A DNA stretch of 64,000 bases from JAVBJN01 sp031546985 (GTDB lineage: Bacteria; Bacteroidota; Bacteroidia; Chitinophagales; Chitinophagaceae). The notes under the pieces were generated by a model, which was given only the letters and a program-made list of their open reading frames with translations, searched no databases and had not been told where the DNA came from. The stretch covers positions 21,609 through 85,608 of the forward strand of contig JAVBJN010000059.1 in assembly GCA_031546985.1 (NCBI GenBank). The letters run 5' to 3'. Position 1 is the stretch's first letter. Each line of letters starts with the position of its first letter. A program made the position numbers and the translations under genes. Of this stretch, positions 44,088-53,733 are shown piece after piece.

Positions 44088-45616
44088 GATTCCTCCTGCG
44101 ATAAACTGTTTTTGAAATAGGGTTTCATGCGCAAGAAGTAACAGGTGGCCAGGTAAACGATAATACCCGTGCTGCTGCAGAACAGAAATAGGGCCTTGCT
44201 ACCGGCCAGTACAGGTATTAGGCGGCGGGTCTGTAACAAATACCGGGCTATTATAAGGTAGGCGGCCAGCACCAGCGTAGCCAGCAGCACTTTGGTGAGA
44301 AATGGTTTCACCTTTTGCCAGGCCGTTGTGATCCGCTTTCTAAGCAGGTACGAGAGTATGCTTATTTTAAGTGTTTTGGAAATAACCAGTGCCACTGCAA
44401 TAGCCAGGTAGCCAATATGGGGAATGAGCAGTATGGTTATAAGAATATTGATCACCACGCAAATGATGCCTGTGATAATGGGCGTTCTTGTATCGGCAAC
44501 AGAAAAGAAAACCAGTACAATAATCGTTTCCAGTGCAAAAGATACCATGCCCAGGCTGTAAATAGCCAGTGGCCGGGCAGTTAATGCGGTAGAGGCAGCA
44601 TTGAATGCACCACGCTCCAGCAGAATACTGGTAAGTTGGTGGGCAAAGGTAAAAGACAGTACAGCCAGGGGCAGGAATATGAAAATGATCCACCCGGTTG
44701 TGTTGTGATACAGACTGGTAAGTCGCTGGGTATTTTGTTCTACCGCAAATTGTGAGAAATAGGGAAAAACCACAATGCTCAACACATACGGAAAAACAAT
44801 TACCGGCATCTCCGCTATTTTTTTGGCATATGCCAGTGCCGCAATAGTACCATCCTGCATATAAGATGCAAACATATTATCGACCAGCAGATTGGTTTGT
44901 GAAAACAGCATGCCCAGGAGCAAGGGCCAGGTGAGCTTCCATAAGGCTTTGTAATGGGCTGGATCGGTATGGCTGGATTTAAAAGAAACCCTGCGCCACA
45001 ATGCTCCCAGGTGCAGGAGCAATTTGCCCGCGGCGCCTGCTACCAGCCCTATACCAGCCCCTAGTATTCCATATTTAGGATATAACACAATCAGGAAAAG
45101 GAGGGTTGCCATCCGGAATATAATATCGCCCGCAGCAGGTAGTACAAATTGTTTTAACCCGTTTAATGTAATGGCCGTAAGGTTAGACATAGACATGAAT
45201 ATCACTGCTGGAAAAGCGATCTGCACAAGCTGAATGGCCAGTTGCCTTTTATCTGCCGTAAAACCTGGTGCAAAAATGTCGATGACCTTGCCCGGAAAAA
45301 TGATACCGGCCAGAAACACTGCCAGCACCGGGATGAAAAGGATGCGGCCGTATGTATTAAAAAAGCGCCATGCCTCATCTTCATCTTTATGCCTGATCTT
45401 GAGAAAGATATTCAGAAAGCCAGGCTCTATAAGCTCGCGGAACAATACAAACAAACTGAATACAATGCCCGATACGAGTAAGAAGACATCTACCGATGGC
45501 CCGGTGCCGTAATAATATGCCAGTATCAGCTTTTCGGCATAGCCGAGCACTTTGAGCAGGGCGCTTATGATCATAAGCGCCACGGTTGATTTTATAACAG
45601 AGTCTTTTTTAAACAT
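44084..45616 (-). CDS. MurJ/MviN-like lipid-linked glycan flippase
   Basis: A 510-residue integral membrane protein with about 14 hydrophobic segments. The N-terminal part (STVALMIISALLKVLGYAEK, YYGTGPSVDVFL) is typical of MurJ-family members of the MOP superfamily, as is the later PVIVFPYVLSIVVFPYFSQ stretch. The start at 45616 overlaps the upstream gene by 8 bases; an ATG at 45637 is a longer alternative. Embedded between glycosyltransferases, it is more likely an exopolysaccharide or O-unit flippase than the cell-wall MurJ itself. Confidence 0.87.
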   Translation of the reverse strand: MFKKDSVIKSTVALMIISALLKVLGYAEKLILAYYYGTGPSVDVFLLVSGIVFSLFVLFRELIEPGFLNIFLKIRHKDEDEAWRFFNTYGRILFIPVLAVFLAGIIFPGKVIDIFAPGFTADKRQLAIQLVQIAFPAVIFMSMSNLTAITLNGLKQFVLPAAGDIIFRMATLLFLIVLYPKYGILGAGIGLVAGAAGKLLLHLGALWRRVSFKSSHTDPAHYKALWKLTWPLLLGMLFSQTNLLVDNMFASYMQDGTIAALAYAKKIAEMPVIVFPYVLSIVVFPYFSQFAVEQNTQRLTSLYHNTTGWIIFIFLPLAVLSFTFAHQLTSILLERGAFNAASTALTARPLAIYSLGMVSFALETIIVLVFFSVADTRTPIITGIICVVINILITILLIPHIGYLAIAVALVISKTLKISILSYLLRKRITTAWQKVKPFLTKVLLATLVLAAYLIIARYLLQTRRLIPVLAGSKALFLFCSSTGIIVYLATCYFLRMKPYFKNSLSQEES

Positions 45617-46730
45617 TCCCGATTGTTGAATAAACATGCAATATATCTGCCGCCGCTTGCGACCAGCTGAATGTTCTGGCTCTTTCCAGTCCTTTTGCGG
45701 TAAGTGTATGCCGCAGCTCCTGGTTCAATAATAATTGCTGGATAGCTGTTGCCAGCGCATCTGCATCATGGGGAGGTACAAGCAACGCCGCATTGCCCGC
45801 TATTTCGGGCAGGGCGCCTGTATTGCCAATAACCGCAGGCGTGCCGCATGCCATAGCCTCGAGCACTGGTAAACCAAAACCTTCGTACAAAGAAGGAAAT
45901 ACAAAAAGGGTAGCGAGGTTATACAAAGCCGGCAAGTCTTCATCGGGCACATAACCCAGAAACTGCACGGCATCTGTAAGTCCAAGCGTATGCACGGTCT
46001 GGTACACACGCTGGTACTTCCAGGCCTCACGGCCGGCTACAACAAGTTTTGCCGTTGTGCCGCTGCGCTGCCGGAGCAGGGCATATGCCTGCAGCAGCCC
46101 CTCCAGGTTCTTGCGAGGCTCCATATTGCCTACAAACAGCAGGAATTGACCGGGCAGCCGGTAGCGTAGCGCTACAGCCTCTAATACCTGCGGGGCATGG
46201 ATGGGGCGAAAACCTGGTCTTATGCCATGATATACCACATGTATTTTGCCAGGATGAATCGGGAAACGATCCAGTATATCCTGCTTTACCGTTTCGGAAA
46301 CGGCAATAATGGCTTGCGCACGTTTTAGTGTTGGTGGCAGGGCCAGTTTGAAATAGGCTACAGACTCGCGCTGGCTCCATTCCGGATGCTGTAAGGGCAC
46401 AAGATCGTGAATGGTGGCTACCATTGGTCCCGGTGCCCAACGGGGCAATATATAACCGGGAGAATGGTAAATGCTTTTGGGTTGTTTCCGTTTAAGGTAA
46501 ACAGGCAGCGCTGCCTGTTCCCATAAAATGCGTTGCAGCCGGTTGCCACAATTAACACGTGTAACAGCGATATTGGTCTGTTCCAGCATGCCGGTATAGT
46601 GGCGGGGCAGCAGCGCTTCGAAACGATACGGCCCTTCTGTTTCGCCCAGTGCTTGCAGCATATGGGCTATAGAATGCTGAACTCCCGAGAATTGCCCGCT
46701 CAGCAGTAAACCGTTTATCACTACATTCAT
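45609..46730 (-). CDS. GT4 family glycosyltransferase
   Basis: A 373-residue GT-B protein. The N-terminal domain has INGLLLSGQFSGVQHSIAHM and VATIHDLVPLQHPEW. The C-terminal domain has FVGNMEPRKNLEGLLQAYAL and the motif YEGFGLPVLEAMACGTPAV, in the style of mannosyltransferases WbdA/MtfB. Starts with an ATGA overlap of the preceding gene and its end overlaps the flippase start. Confidence 0.9.
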   Translation of the reverse strand: MNVVINGLLLSGQFSGVQHSIAHMLQALGETEGPYRFEALLPRHYTGMLEQTNIAVTRVNCGNRLQRILWEQAALPVYLKRKQPKSIYHSPGYILPRWAPGPMVATIHDLVPLQHPEWSQRESVAYFKLALPPTLKRAQAIIAVSETVKQDILDRFPIHPGKIHVVYHGIRPGFRPIHAPQVLEAVALRYRLPGQFLLFVGNMEPRKNLEGLLQAYALLRQRSGTTAKLVVAGREAWKYQRVYQTVHTLGLTDAVQFLGYVPDEDLPALYNLATLFVFPSLYEGFGLPVLEAMACGTPAVIGNTGALPEIAGNAALLVPPHDADALATAIQQLLLNQELRHTLTAKGLERARTFSWSQAAADILHVYSTIGNV

Positions 46731-47875
46731 TGCGCAAGTATTTTTTCATACACGGTTTCAATAGCACGTACATGTTGTGGTATACCAAAATGCTCCTGGG
46801 CATAACGTTGGGCTTTGGAGCCAACGAGGTTGCGCAAAGGCGCGTTTTGCAACAATGCGAGTAAATATGCTGCCATAGCGCCGGTATGGCCCGGCTCGGC
46901 AAGATACCCGGTAACCTGGTGCGTTACAATTTCTGCAGGGCCGCCTTTGTTTACGGATACTACTGGTTTGCCCAGGCTCATAGCTTCTATAAGTACCCGC
47001 CCAAAAGGCTCATTGGCTGCAGGGTGAAATAAAATATCGATATCCTGCAAAGCCGCAGCGATATCGGTAATATGTCCGGTAAAGAGAAAGTAAGATTCCA
47101 GATGTTTTTCCGAGATCAGTTGTTCCAGCTCCTGCTGGTATGACGGATAGGCCTGAAAAAGATCGCTGCCTATAATAATGAACCGCACATTGGAGAATTG
47201 CTGCACTACTTTTTCTGCGGCAAGTATAAAATGGCGATGGTTTTTCCAGGGAATGAGCTGGCCAGCCTGCGCTACCAGCAACGCATCTTCTGGCAGATGA
47301 AAGGTTTTACGGATATAACCGGTATGTTTTGCAGCCAGCTGTATACCTGTTGCATTGGGTATAATGTGTAGCCTGGATGATGCAGCCAGCACTGCCGGGG
47401 TAACAAACTTAGATATAGCTATAATGCCGGCGCTACGGGTTTCGAGCGCGCGTACCGGTATTATGCCTGGTACCTCATCGCGTATATGCCATACGCAGGG
47501 AATGCCGCTAAGCAGACACGGAAGGTAGGCATACAGGCGCGCATGCGTTGTGTTGGCATGTAGCAATGCTGCACGGTACCTGTGTGCGAGAATAAAAATA
47601 CAGCTGCCACAATATAATATGCTTGCCAGGTATGCCAGCCATGCAAATGGATTAAGGGTTCGCTTCAATCGCATAAAAGGAAGCGCCTTACAGTGCAGCC
47701 CGCTTTGCTTAAGTAAAGCACCCAGCTGCCCCTGGCCGGAGCCATACAATACCACCACCCGGTACAGATTGGGATTAAGGTGCCTGGCCAGCATTTTCAT
47801 GCTGATCTCTGCGCCACTTACCCTTGCTGTATGATGTAAAAGGAATATGGTTTTCTTTACAGGAGCGCTGCGCAA
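46727..47875 (-). CDS. GT4 family glycosyltransferase
   Basis: The 382-residue GT-B protein has LLHHTARVSGAEISMKML at the start, CVWHIRDEVPG in the middle, and NEPFGRVLIEAMSLGKPVV with the E-x7-E pair. The start appears to be TTG at 47875, since the next in-frame ATG would delete the first strand of the Rossmann fold. It lies 6 bases after the SGNH gene. Confidence 0.87.
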   Translation of the reverse strand: MRSAPVKKTIFLLHHTARVSGAEISMKMLARHLNPNLYRVVVLYGSGQGQLGALLKQSGLHCKALPFMRLKRTLNPFAWLAYLASILYCGSCIFILAHRYRAALLHANTTHARLYAYLPCLLSGIPCVWHIRDEVPGIIPVRALETRSAGIIAISKFVTPAVLAASSRLHIIPNATGIQLAAKHTGYIRKTFHLPEDALLVAQAGQLIPWKNHRHFILAAEKVVQQFSNVRFIIIGSDLFQAYPSYQQELEQLISEKHLESYFLFTGHITDIAAALQDIDILFHPAANEPFGRVLIEAMSLGKPVVSVNKGGPAEIVTHQVTGYLAEPGHTGAMAAYLLALLQNAPLRNLVGSKAQRYAQEHFGIPQHVRAIETVYEKILAQ

Positions 47876-47881
47876 TGGACT

Positions 47882-48943
47882 TTAGTTTTTAACGGTAGTA
47901 GTGTCGGTAACAGACATTTGTTGAAGGCTGGTATAGTTCTGCATCAGTTGCTGGGCTATAACTCCCTGGGCTTTTTCGTTGTAATGCCCGTCTAGGTCAT
48001 GATGCATACTTTTATCCTTAGGGATATTCAGAAACAGTGATTTAAAACCGTTTTTATCCAGTATCGATTTGTATTGTGCATCGTCGTTATAATAGTATAC
48101 AACCAGGCCGCAATGAATATCGTTTAGTTTTTGTTCTGTTTCCTTAAGGGTTGTGATGGTCCTTTTTACGGAGTAGGGCAGCATGCGGATGTCTGGCGAC
48201 TGTAACCGTTTTTCTACATAAGCCGTAAGGTTAAGTGCGTATATGCTGCTGTAATGGTACATGTAGTGCCGGCATGCAGCTCTTACAATATAGGAGGCTT
48301 TGTAAAGGGTGGTAAGTATTGTATGTCCTTCAATATAGTCGATCTTATTCTTGCACCATTGTTCCGATTCAGGATTGTTGCCATTGTAAATGATTACATA
48401 ACCTTTGTAGGTAGATCTTCTGTATGCGCTTTCGACAAAAGGAATATTTACATTGAGCAATACCATATCCGGCGAATATTCGATAATCCGGGAATTGATT
48501 AAACGTACGTTATTTAGGTCTCTCATTTGCCCATCCATAGAAAAATTAAGGACCTCGGCATTGATATGCTGCTTATCAAGAAGTTGCTGAAACTTGATAC
48601 AAAAATTCTCAAAGCCATTTAGCCATATACCGGATGCTTCGGAAGCACCAATAATAGCAATGCGGAACTTGCCTGCAGGCTTGGCCTTGCTGAAGGAAGG
48701 ACCATAAAAGCCATTTTCGTTGATGCTGAACTTCTTGTGTATACCCGGTTGGCTGATCTCTGCCTGGGTATTGGGGATGTAGGTAAAGCCCAGTAATGTA
48801 TCTGGTTGGTAGATCAACGGGTATACCCGGTTGCCCAGTTGTTCTTTATAACGAATGCGTAGCGTGATTTCTGTAATGAGCGTGAGTGCGCATAGGGTGC
48901 CAAAGAAAATGAGGAGCCTTCGCTTCCATTTATTTTTAGTCAT
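47882..48943 (-). CDS. Membrane-anchored SGNH/GDSL-like hydrolase
   Basis: The 353-residue protein has one N-terminal membrane segment (LLIFFGTLCALTLITEITL) and an extracytoplasmic SGNH fold. Block I is IAIIGASEASGIW with the probable nucleophile Ser, and the late block DLDGHYNEKAQ supplies the Asp-x2-His-like pair (DGHYN). Such proteins add or remove acyl groups on glycans. It heads the glycosyltransferase operon, so it probably edits acetyl or acyl groups on the product of that operon. The nucleophile assignment is tentative. Confidence 0.75.
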   Translation of the reverse strand: MTKNKWKRRLLIFFGTLCALTLITEITLRIRYKEQLGNRVYPLIYQPDTLLGFTYIPNTQAEISQPGIHKKFSINENGFYGPSFSKAKPAGKFRIAIIGASEASGIWLNGFENFCIKFQQLLDKQHINAEVLNFSMDGQMRDLNNVRLINSRIIEYSPDMVLLNVNIPFVESAYRRSTYKGYVIIYNGNNPESEQWCKNKIDYIEGHTILTTLYKASYIVRAACRHYMYHYSSIYALNLTAYVEKRLQSPDIRMLPYSVKRTITTLKETEQKLNDIHCGLVVYYYNDDAQYKSILDKNGFKSLFLNIPKDKSMHHDLDGHYNEKAQGVIAQQLMQNYTSLQQMSVTDTTTVKN

Positions 48944-49130
48944 AATCTTAACGATGGAGGTTTGAAATGGTGTGGTGCTTATACAATCGTTTACAGCATG
49001 TTTTAAAAGTATAAAAACAAGTTTTAAAATGCAATTTTTTTCATGTTGAAACTATTGTAATACTATATTTTATTAGTAATGAATTGTTATGCGTCGTTCT
49101 GCTGGGATGCAAGGTTTAAATCTAGCATCC

Positions 49131-49168
49131 GAAAAAAAGATTCCCGGTTCTACTTATAGAACCGGGAA
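49131..49168 (-). terminator. Terminator of the lipoprotein gene
   Basis: A perfect 10-bp stem (49141-49150 with 49159-49168) is followed on the minus strand by seven T (complement of 49132-49138). It lies 24 bases after the lipoprotein stop. Confidence 0.88.
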
Positions 49169-49191
49169 CAATAATGGAGGTCAAATGCGCA

Positions 49192-49938
49192 CTATGGCGT
49201 AACGATTGGAGTGACAGGAGTACCCTGACCACTGGCAAGCGAACCGTAGTTCAATGAGCTGGCATAAGACATCAAAGCGTTGATGGTTGCATTTTGGTTG
49301 GTGCCATCTACAACGAGTGCATACCTTGAATTGATCAGGAGCACAACCATGCCGGTTTGGCTTTTGCTGTCAAAAACTTCCCAGCCTGCTGCATCATAGT
49401 TTGTTCCGATAGAAGAAGCTCTAACGAAAGAACCAGGAGTGGTAGAAAGTGCTGTACTGAACAGGCCTGTTGCGTTGCTGAACCCTGTGAAAGTGGCCAG
49501 TTGAACAGCACCCATTCCAGTAAATTGGCTTATTTCAAAACCATACTGTGTGTTAGCAGACAGCAGCAGCGCAGTTGGAGAAACAGTGGCAGATACCAGG
49601 TTGTAAGCACGGCCTGCAAGGAAGTCGGTCTTAACCGCATCAGACAGGTTTGCCATGTCGGCGAAGGAAATCGACAATTTGCCTCCGTCAGAACTGGTAT
49701 AGAATTTCGTCATTTGAGGAGCATTGCCCTCAGAAGAAAATACTGAACCGCCCGATTTGTAGCCAGGAACACCGGCACTCAGAAACTCGTTCATCTGAGC
49801 TTCGGTCATCAGTTGCGATTCCGGAACATCTGCGCTTACGCGAGCTTTGGTTGTGTCGTGAAGGGGTGTCATTTTCTCCTTCTGACAAGATGCAAACGTG
49901 GCTCCTGCCAGGAACAACAGCCATAGGTTTTTCTTCAT
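49192..49938 (-). CDS. Putative lipoprotein of unknown function
   Basis: Starting at the ATG at 49938 (an ATG at 49944 also fits), the 248-residue protein has a lipoprotein signal ending LFLAGATFASC, with Cys after the lipobox. The mature part is rich in Ser, Thr and Ala, with repeated small-residue strands (SATVSPTALLLSANTQYGF) and no motif I recognise. It would be anchored to the outer or inner membrane facing the periplasm or surface. A single-gene unit with its own terminator. Confidence 0.8.
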   Translation of the reverse strand: MKKNLWLLFLAGATFASCQKEKMTPLHDTTKARVSADVPESQLMTEAQMNEFLSAGVPGYKSGGSVFSSEGNAPQMTKFYTSSDGGKLSISFADMANLSDAVKTDFLAGRAYNLVSATVSPTALLLSANTQYGFEISQFTGMGAVQLATFTGFSNATGLFSTALSTTPGSFVRASSIGTNYDAAGWEVFDSKSQTGMVVLLINSRYALVVDGTNQNATINALMSYASSLNYGSLASGQGTPVTPIVTP

Positions 49939-50092
49939 GGTCATTTTGTTTAAATTGTTAAAAAATGTAAACAAATGTAAATGTTTAGATTTGATAAACA
50001 TAAAATAATATACAATTAATAATTTTTTAACTATTTATAAGTATGAAAAACACTTTAGTTGACTGAAAATAATCACTGTATTACAAGTATTT

Positions 50093-50989
50093 CTAGAACG
50101 TAGCTAATATGGATTGTGCATTTTGATACATGATCTGGTTAAACGATTGGTTAGAAAAGCCCGATTCTGCATGTGTTGCAGCAAGGATATCGATATGGTT
50201 TTTTATGGGCTTCATTACATTGAACAATGGCCAGTCGCTGCCATATAATATTTTGCCGCTTACCGCTGGGTTAAAAATTTGTTGCAGCATTTGTTTAACC
50301 TGCTGGTCGGTATGGTCGAGGGTTTGAAATCCTGTAATATCGAGGAATACGTTAGACATGCCTGCAAGGGTTTGCACCACAGGATCGTGCAGCCTGTAGC
50401 CCAGGTGCGCCAATACGAAATTGATATGCTCGTGTTGGGTCAGCGTTTTGATATACCGCTCTGGCTGGGCAAAATCATTGTGCAGCACTGGCAGCGACGG
50501 GCCGGAATGGATTAATACCGGCAGTTTATGCCTGCCGCACAGATCAAAGTAGGGTAGCAGGCGCTCATCGTCTATTGCATAACCCATGGGTGGGTAAAGC
50601 TTCATGCCCCGGAAACCATACTCATGAATGCCTTTGCTGAATAGCTCAAACCCGGCAGGGCCACGGCGGGGATCTACACCGCCAAACACAATAAACCGGT
50701 CGGGATGGGCTTGCAATACCTGGTGGTGCAGTGTAAAAATCTCTTCGAGGGTTAATGCGGCCTCGCCCAGGCCTATACCGCCATCTATAATGAGCAGCAC
50801 CGCTTTGTCGATACCGGCCTGGTCCATTTGCTTAAGAAAATTGCTGCAGCTTTTATCCTGCAACAACAGATTTACCAGGCTGTTGACCTTCGACGCATCG
50901 GCGTTTTTAAGACCGCCCAGCATACCAGCCATATAGGCCTGGGGATATATTTTTCCATAGCCGATATGGGCATGAATGTCGATATACAT
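50093..50989 (-). CDS. Amidohydrolase (amidohydrolase_2 family)
   Basis: The 298-residue TIM-barrel metal-dependent hydrolase starts with the metal-binding HxH in YIDIHAHIGYG. It also has GMKLYPPMGYAID, LIHSGPSLP, NFVLAHLGYRLHDP and the late Asp in ILYGSDWPLFN. This order is that of the amidohydrolase_2 family (hydrolases and decarboxylases). It ends the operon, 3 bases after the AMP-ligase gene. Substrate unknown; it could open or decarboxylate a carboxylate handled by the ligase and ACP. Confidence 0.87.
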   Translation of the reverse strand: MYIDIHAHIGYGKIYPQAYMAGMLGGLKNADASKVNSLVNLLLQDKSCSNFLKQMDQAGIDKAVLLIIDGGIGLGEAALTLEEIFTLHHQVLQAHPDRFIVFGGVDPRRGPAGFELFSKGIHEYGFRGMKLYPPMGYAIDDERLLPYFDLCGRHKLPVLIHSGPSLPVLHNDFAQPERYIKTLTQHEHINFVLAHLGYRLHDPVVQTLAGMSNVFLDITGFQTLDHTDQQVKQMLQQIFNPAVSGKILYGSDWPLFNVMKPIKNHIDILAATHAESGFSNQSFNQIMYQNAQSILATF

Positions 50990-50992
50990 TTT

Positions 50993-52609
50993 TTACAGGG
51001 GTAAGAAAGGTTGTAAATGATATTGTTCGATAACTTTTTTTCTCCGCACTTTAAGGCTGCCGGTAAGCATACCGTTTTCGGGGGTAAAGGGAACCTGCAC
51101 AAGAAAGTAATGACCGATCTGCTCATAGGCAGCGCCCTGTAGGTTCACGTTTCGGATAAGATCTTCAACGGTTAGGTTGCCAGCCAGTTTGCGGGTGTCC
51201 ACATCGAGAATTGCAGCTAGTTTATGCTCGTGAAGAAAGACCACAGCATGCCGTATAGCTTCGTGTTTGCGGAGTTGCTGCTCTATATGGCCGGGAAATA
51301 TTTTTTTACCATTGCCCAGTACCACTACATCGTCTATACGGCCTTGCAAAAACAGGAAACCGTCTTGGTCAATATACCCCGCATCGCCGGTATGGATATA
51401 CCCGTCCTTTACCTCCAGGATATGTTGGTTGCGGCCAAATTTTTCTTCATCGTATTTAAGCAGCACCTCCGACTCATCCGATATTTTTACATCGGTGCCA
51501 GGCTTGCCTACACTGCCTATTCTGAAATGCTTTTCGGTATTTATAGCCAGTATAGCTGTTTCGCTTTGGCCGTAGGCTTCGTATATTTTAACCCCTATGC
51601 TGTAAAAGGTTTCCAGCACCTGGCGGTCTATAGGCGCACTGCCGGTAATAAAATAGTCGGCGCGGCCACCATATACTTTTTGAATGTCTTTAAAGAGCGC
51701 TTTGCTCCAGAGCTTTTTAACCAGGTTGCGATTAGACAGGCGGTGTATGCCCAGTTGATGATACAGCTGCATGTAACGCTTACGCTGCCCGGTTATCTTT
51801 TGCAGTTTTTCGTCTATTCTCTTGGCCAGTACTTCGTAGAATACAGGTACAGAAACCATGATGTTGGGTTTTTCGGTAATGATATGCCGGATGCAATCTG
51901 CCGGGCCCGACAGCACAATATTGATTTTACGGAATAGGGCATAGAGTACAAATGTGCGTTGTTGCAGATGCGAAAACGGCATAAATATGATAAGCTTATT
52001 GTCTTTTCTGCTCCAGAAGCTGGTTTTGTAAGCATAGAGTTGCCCAAGCAATTTAAGCCTGGCCAAAAGGCTTTTGTTGGCGGGTGTTTTATGAACGGGA
52101 AACGCGAGGGTTATTTTTTTGGTTTTATCTGAGGTGCCCGATGTAAAAGCTGTTCCATATTGCATTTGCACTACATTCTCCTGCGGTAGCAGACCTGTAG
52201 CCGCCAGGGAATGCCAGGCATTGGCAACAGTATGGTCGCAGTTAAGATAATAGTGCGGTATAGTTGCGGCACAGCGGTCTTTTACAGCATAGTCGGCCAG
52301 CAGCACATCTGCATCGGCCAGCACGGTGGCCATTTGTTGCTCGTCAAATGTTTCCGGAATGGCAATGGAGTGGTAGCCCCCTTTCATACAGGCCAGATCG
52401 GCCACCATCCAGGCGTAAGAAGTAGGGCCGCACAATGCCACCGTTTTGCGGGGCAGGTCCAGAGCACCCAGTTGCCGTATGCAGGTATCAATATCTGCCG
52501 AGAGCTCTGCAAATGTTTTGACCACACGCTTATTCTTCTCATAATACACTACATAGTTGGTCTTATTGGCAGGCAAAGCCTTGAACAGCTCATATACCTT
52601 GTTTCTCAT
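50993..52609 (-). CDS. AMP-binding acyl ligase
   Basis: A 538-residue adenylate-forming enzyme: P-loop AFTSGTSDKTKKI, the aromatic/acid motif YEAYGQSETA, hinge HTGDAGYIDQDGFLFLQGR and C-terminal GNGKKIFPGHIEQ. The general style is that of long-chain acyl-CoA synthetases. With the ACP 10 bases upstream it probably loads an acyl or amino acid onto that carrier. The gene set with two hydrolases and an ACP resembles the ligase of exosortase-A-associated loci (family recollection). Confidence 0.87.
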   Translation of the reverse strand: MRNKVYELFKALPANKTNYVVYYEKNKRVVKTFAELSADIDTCIRQLGALDLPRKTVALCGPTSYAWMVADLACMKGGYHSIAIPETFDEQQMATVLADADVLLADYAVKDRCAATIPHYYLNCDHTVANAWHSLAATGLLPQENVVQMQYGTAFTSGTSDKTKKITLAFPVHKTPANKSLLARLKLLGQLYAYKTSFWSRKDNKLIIFMPFSHLQQRTFVLYALFRKINIVLSGPADCIRHIITEKPNIMVSVPVFYEVLAKRIDEKLQKITGQRKRYMQLYHQLGIHRLSNRNLVKKLWSKALFKDIQKVYGGRADYFITGSAPIDRQVLETFYSIGVKIYEAYGQSETAILAINTEKHFRIGSVGKPGTDVKISDESEVLLKYDEEKFGRNQHILEVKDGYIHTGDAGYIDQDGFLFLQGRIDDVVVLGNGKKIFPGHIEQQLRKHEAIRHAVVFLHEHKLAAILDVDTRKLAGNLTVEDLIRNVNLQGAAYEQIGHYFLVQVPFTPENGMLTGSLKVRRKKVIEQYHLQPFLPL

Positions 52610-52619
52610 AGGTTGGGGT

Positions 52620-52919
52620 TTATTTACCGGCCAGTTGGTTCACGATGTGGTTAATATCGCGTATGGTGCGAATGGAGGTGAGGTCTATTTGTGCCATCAC
52701 GGTTTCCAGGTCGCCTTTCACAATGTCTTCGAGCGAGAGCAGCAGGTGTATATATTTAATGGAGTCGAAACCTATATCTTCCAGCACCGTATCCATTGTA
52801 AGCGGCGTATTGCGGTCTTTTTCGTCCAGTATATTCCTTATTATTTCATACAACTGCGCTGCATGGTCATGGGTAATGGTTTCCTGCGGTTTGGCTTTTT
52901 TAAATAGTTTACTAAACAT
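52620..52919 (-). CDS. Acyl carrier protein
   Basis: A 99-residue carrier with the phosphopantetheine site EDIGFDSIKYIHLLLSLE (Ser in FDSIKY) preceded by a helix rich in acid residues. A positively charged N-terminal extension (MFSKLFKKAKPQE) is unusual. It overlaps the hydrolase gene by 8 bases and precedes the AMP-ligase gene by 10 bases. It is the likely acceptor of the ligase product. Confidence 0.9.
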   Translation of the reverse strand: MFSKLFKKAKPQETITHDHAAQLYEIIRNILDEKDRNTPLTMDTVLEDIGFDSIKYIHLLLSLEDIVKGDLETVMAQIDLTSIRTIRDINHIVNQLAGK

Positions 52920-53733
52920 AATGGTGATGTAGTTTGCTTACAGTCTCTGCAATCTGTTGGGTTAAAGGTGTGGTATCGGTCATCTCCAGTTTGTCCCAGA
53001 AGGTGGGCACAGGCACATCTATACGGCTAAGGGTATTGGCGGGGCCATGTTTATCTGCAAAAGCGGTGTATTGCTTGTTAGAAAATACGTGCTGCACTTT
53101 GTACAGGAAAATATGGTGCCCGGCCAGAGGTGTATCCAGCGATTGGATGCCCTCGATATACCTGAGCTGCGAAGGGGCCATCAGATAGCCTTGAAAATCT
53201 TCGTAGCTGAGGCCGTTAACAGCTACCTGGTCATCTGCCAGCATGCCATTGATTTTATGAAACATTTTGCGGCGCGCGCGCTGCTCGGTAAGGTACCGGG
53301 CTCCGTTAAAAACCGGCTCTATCAATAATAATGAAGCCGCGGTGTGGGTGGCAGCCCATTGCATAGCCACATCGGCTCCCAGCCGTATGCCAGCCAGGTG
53401 CAGTGCTGTGCCCGGGTATTGCTCCATAATATAGGATACCAGGGTATCCAGATCTTGCAGCATGGCATTGTGCTCTGCCTCATAGCTCTGGCCGGTGCTA
53501 TCGCCCGTGCCAAAATAATCGAAGCGGAATACGTGAAACCCCTGCTGGCAAATGGCCCGCGCGGTTTGAGCCATAAACTGCTGCACCCGTTTTTTCTCGT
53601 CAAAAAAAGGGTTTAGCAACAGGAATACGCCATTGGCGTTTTGCTGGGTATAATGGGCGTGTACAAACAATGCTCCCTGCGGTGCAGGTAAAAAGAACAT
53701 TTGCTCGTTTATGCTATTTGTTTTTGAGTCCAT
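52912..53733 (-). CDS. Alpha/beta-hydrolase-fold protein, exosortase-A hydrolase-like, nucleophile replaced
   Basis: The 273-residue protein starts with FFLPAPQGALFVHAHY and FLLLNPFFDEKKR, then FRFDYFGTGDSTGQS, as in the hydrolases that accompany exosortase-A loci. At the nucleophile elbow the sequence is LAGIRLGADVAM, so the expected Ser of GxSxG is Arg. It is therefore probably not a normal Ser hydrolase. Its start overlaps the formyltransferase fusion by 25 bases. Confidence 0.78.
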   Translation of the reverse strand: MDSKTNSINEQMFFLPAPQGALFVHAHYTQQNANGVFLLLNPFFDEKKRVQQFMAQTARAICQQGFHVFRFDYFGTGDSTGQSYEAEHNAMLQDLDTLVSYIMEQYPGTALHLAGIRLGADVAMQWAATHTAASLLLIEPVFNGARYLTEQRARRKMFHKINGMLADDQVAVNGLSYEDFQGYLMAPSQLRYIEGIQSLDTPLAGHHIFLYKVQHVFSNKQYTAFADKHGPANTLSRIDVPVPTFWDKLEMTDTTPLTQQIAETVSKLHHHYV

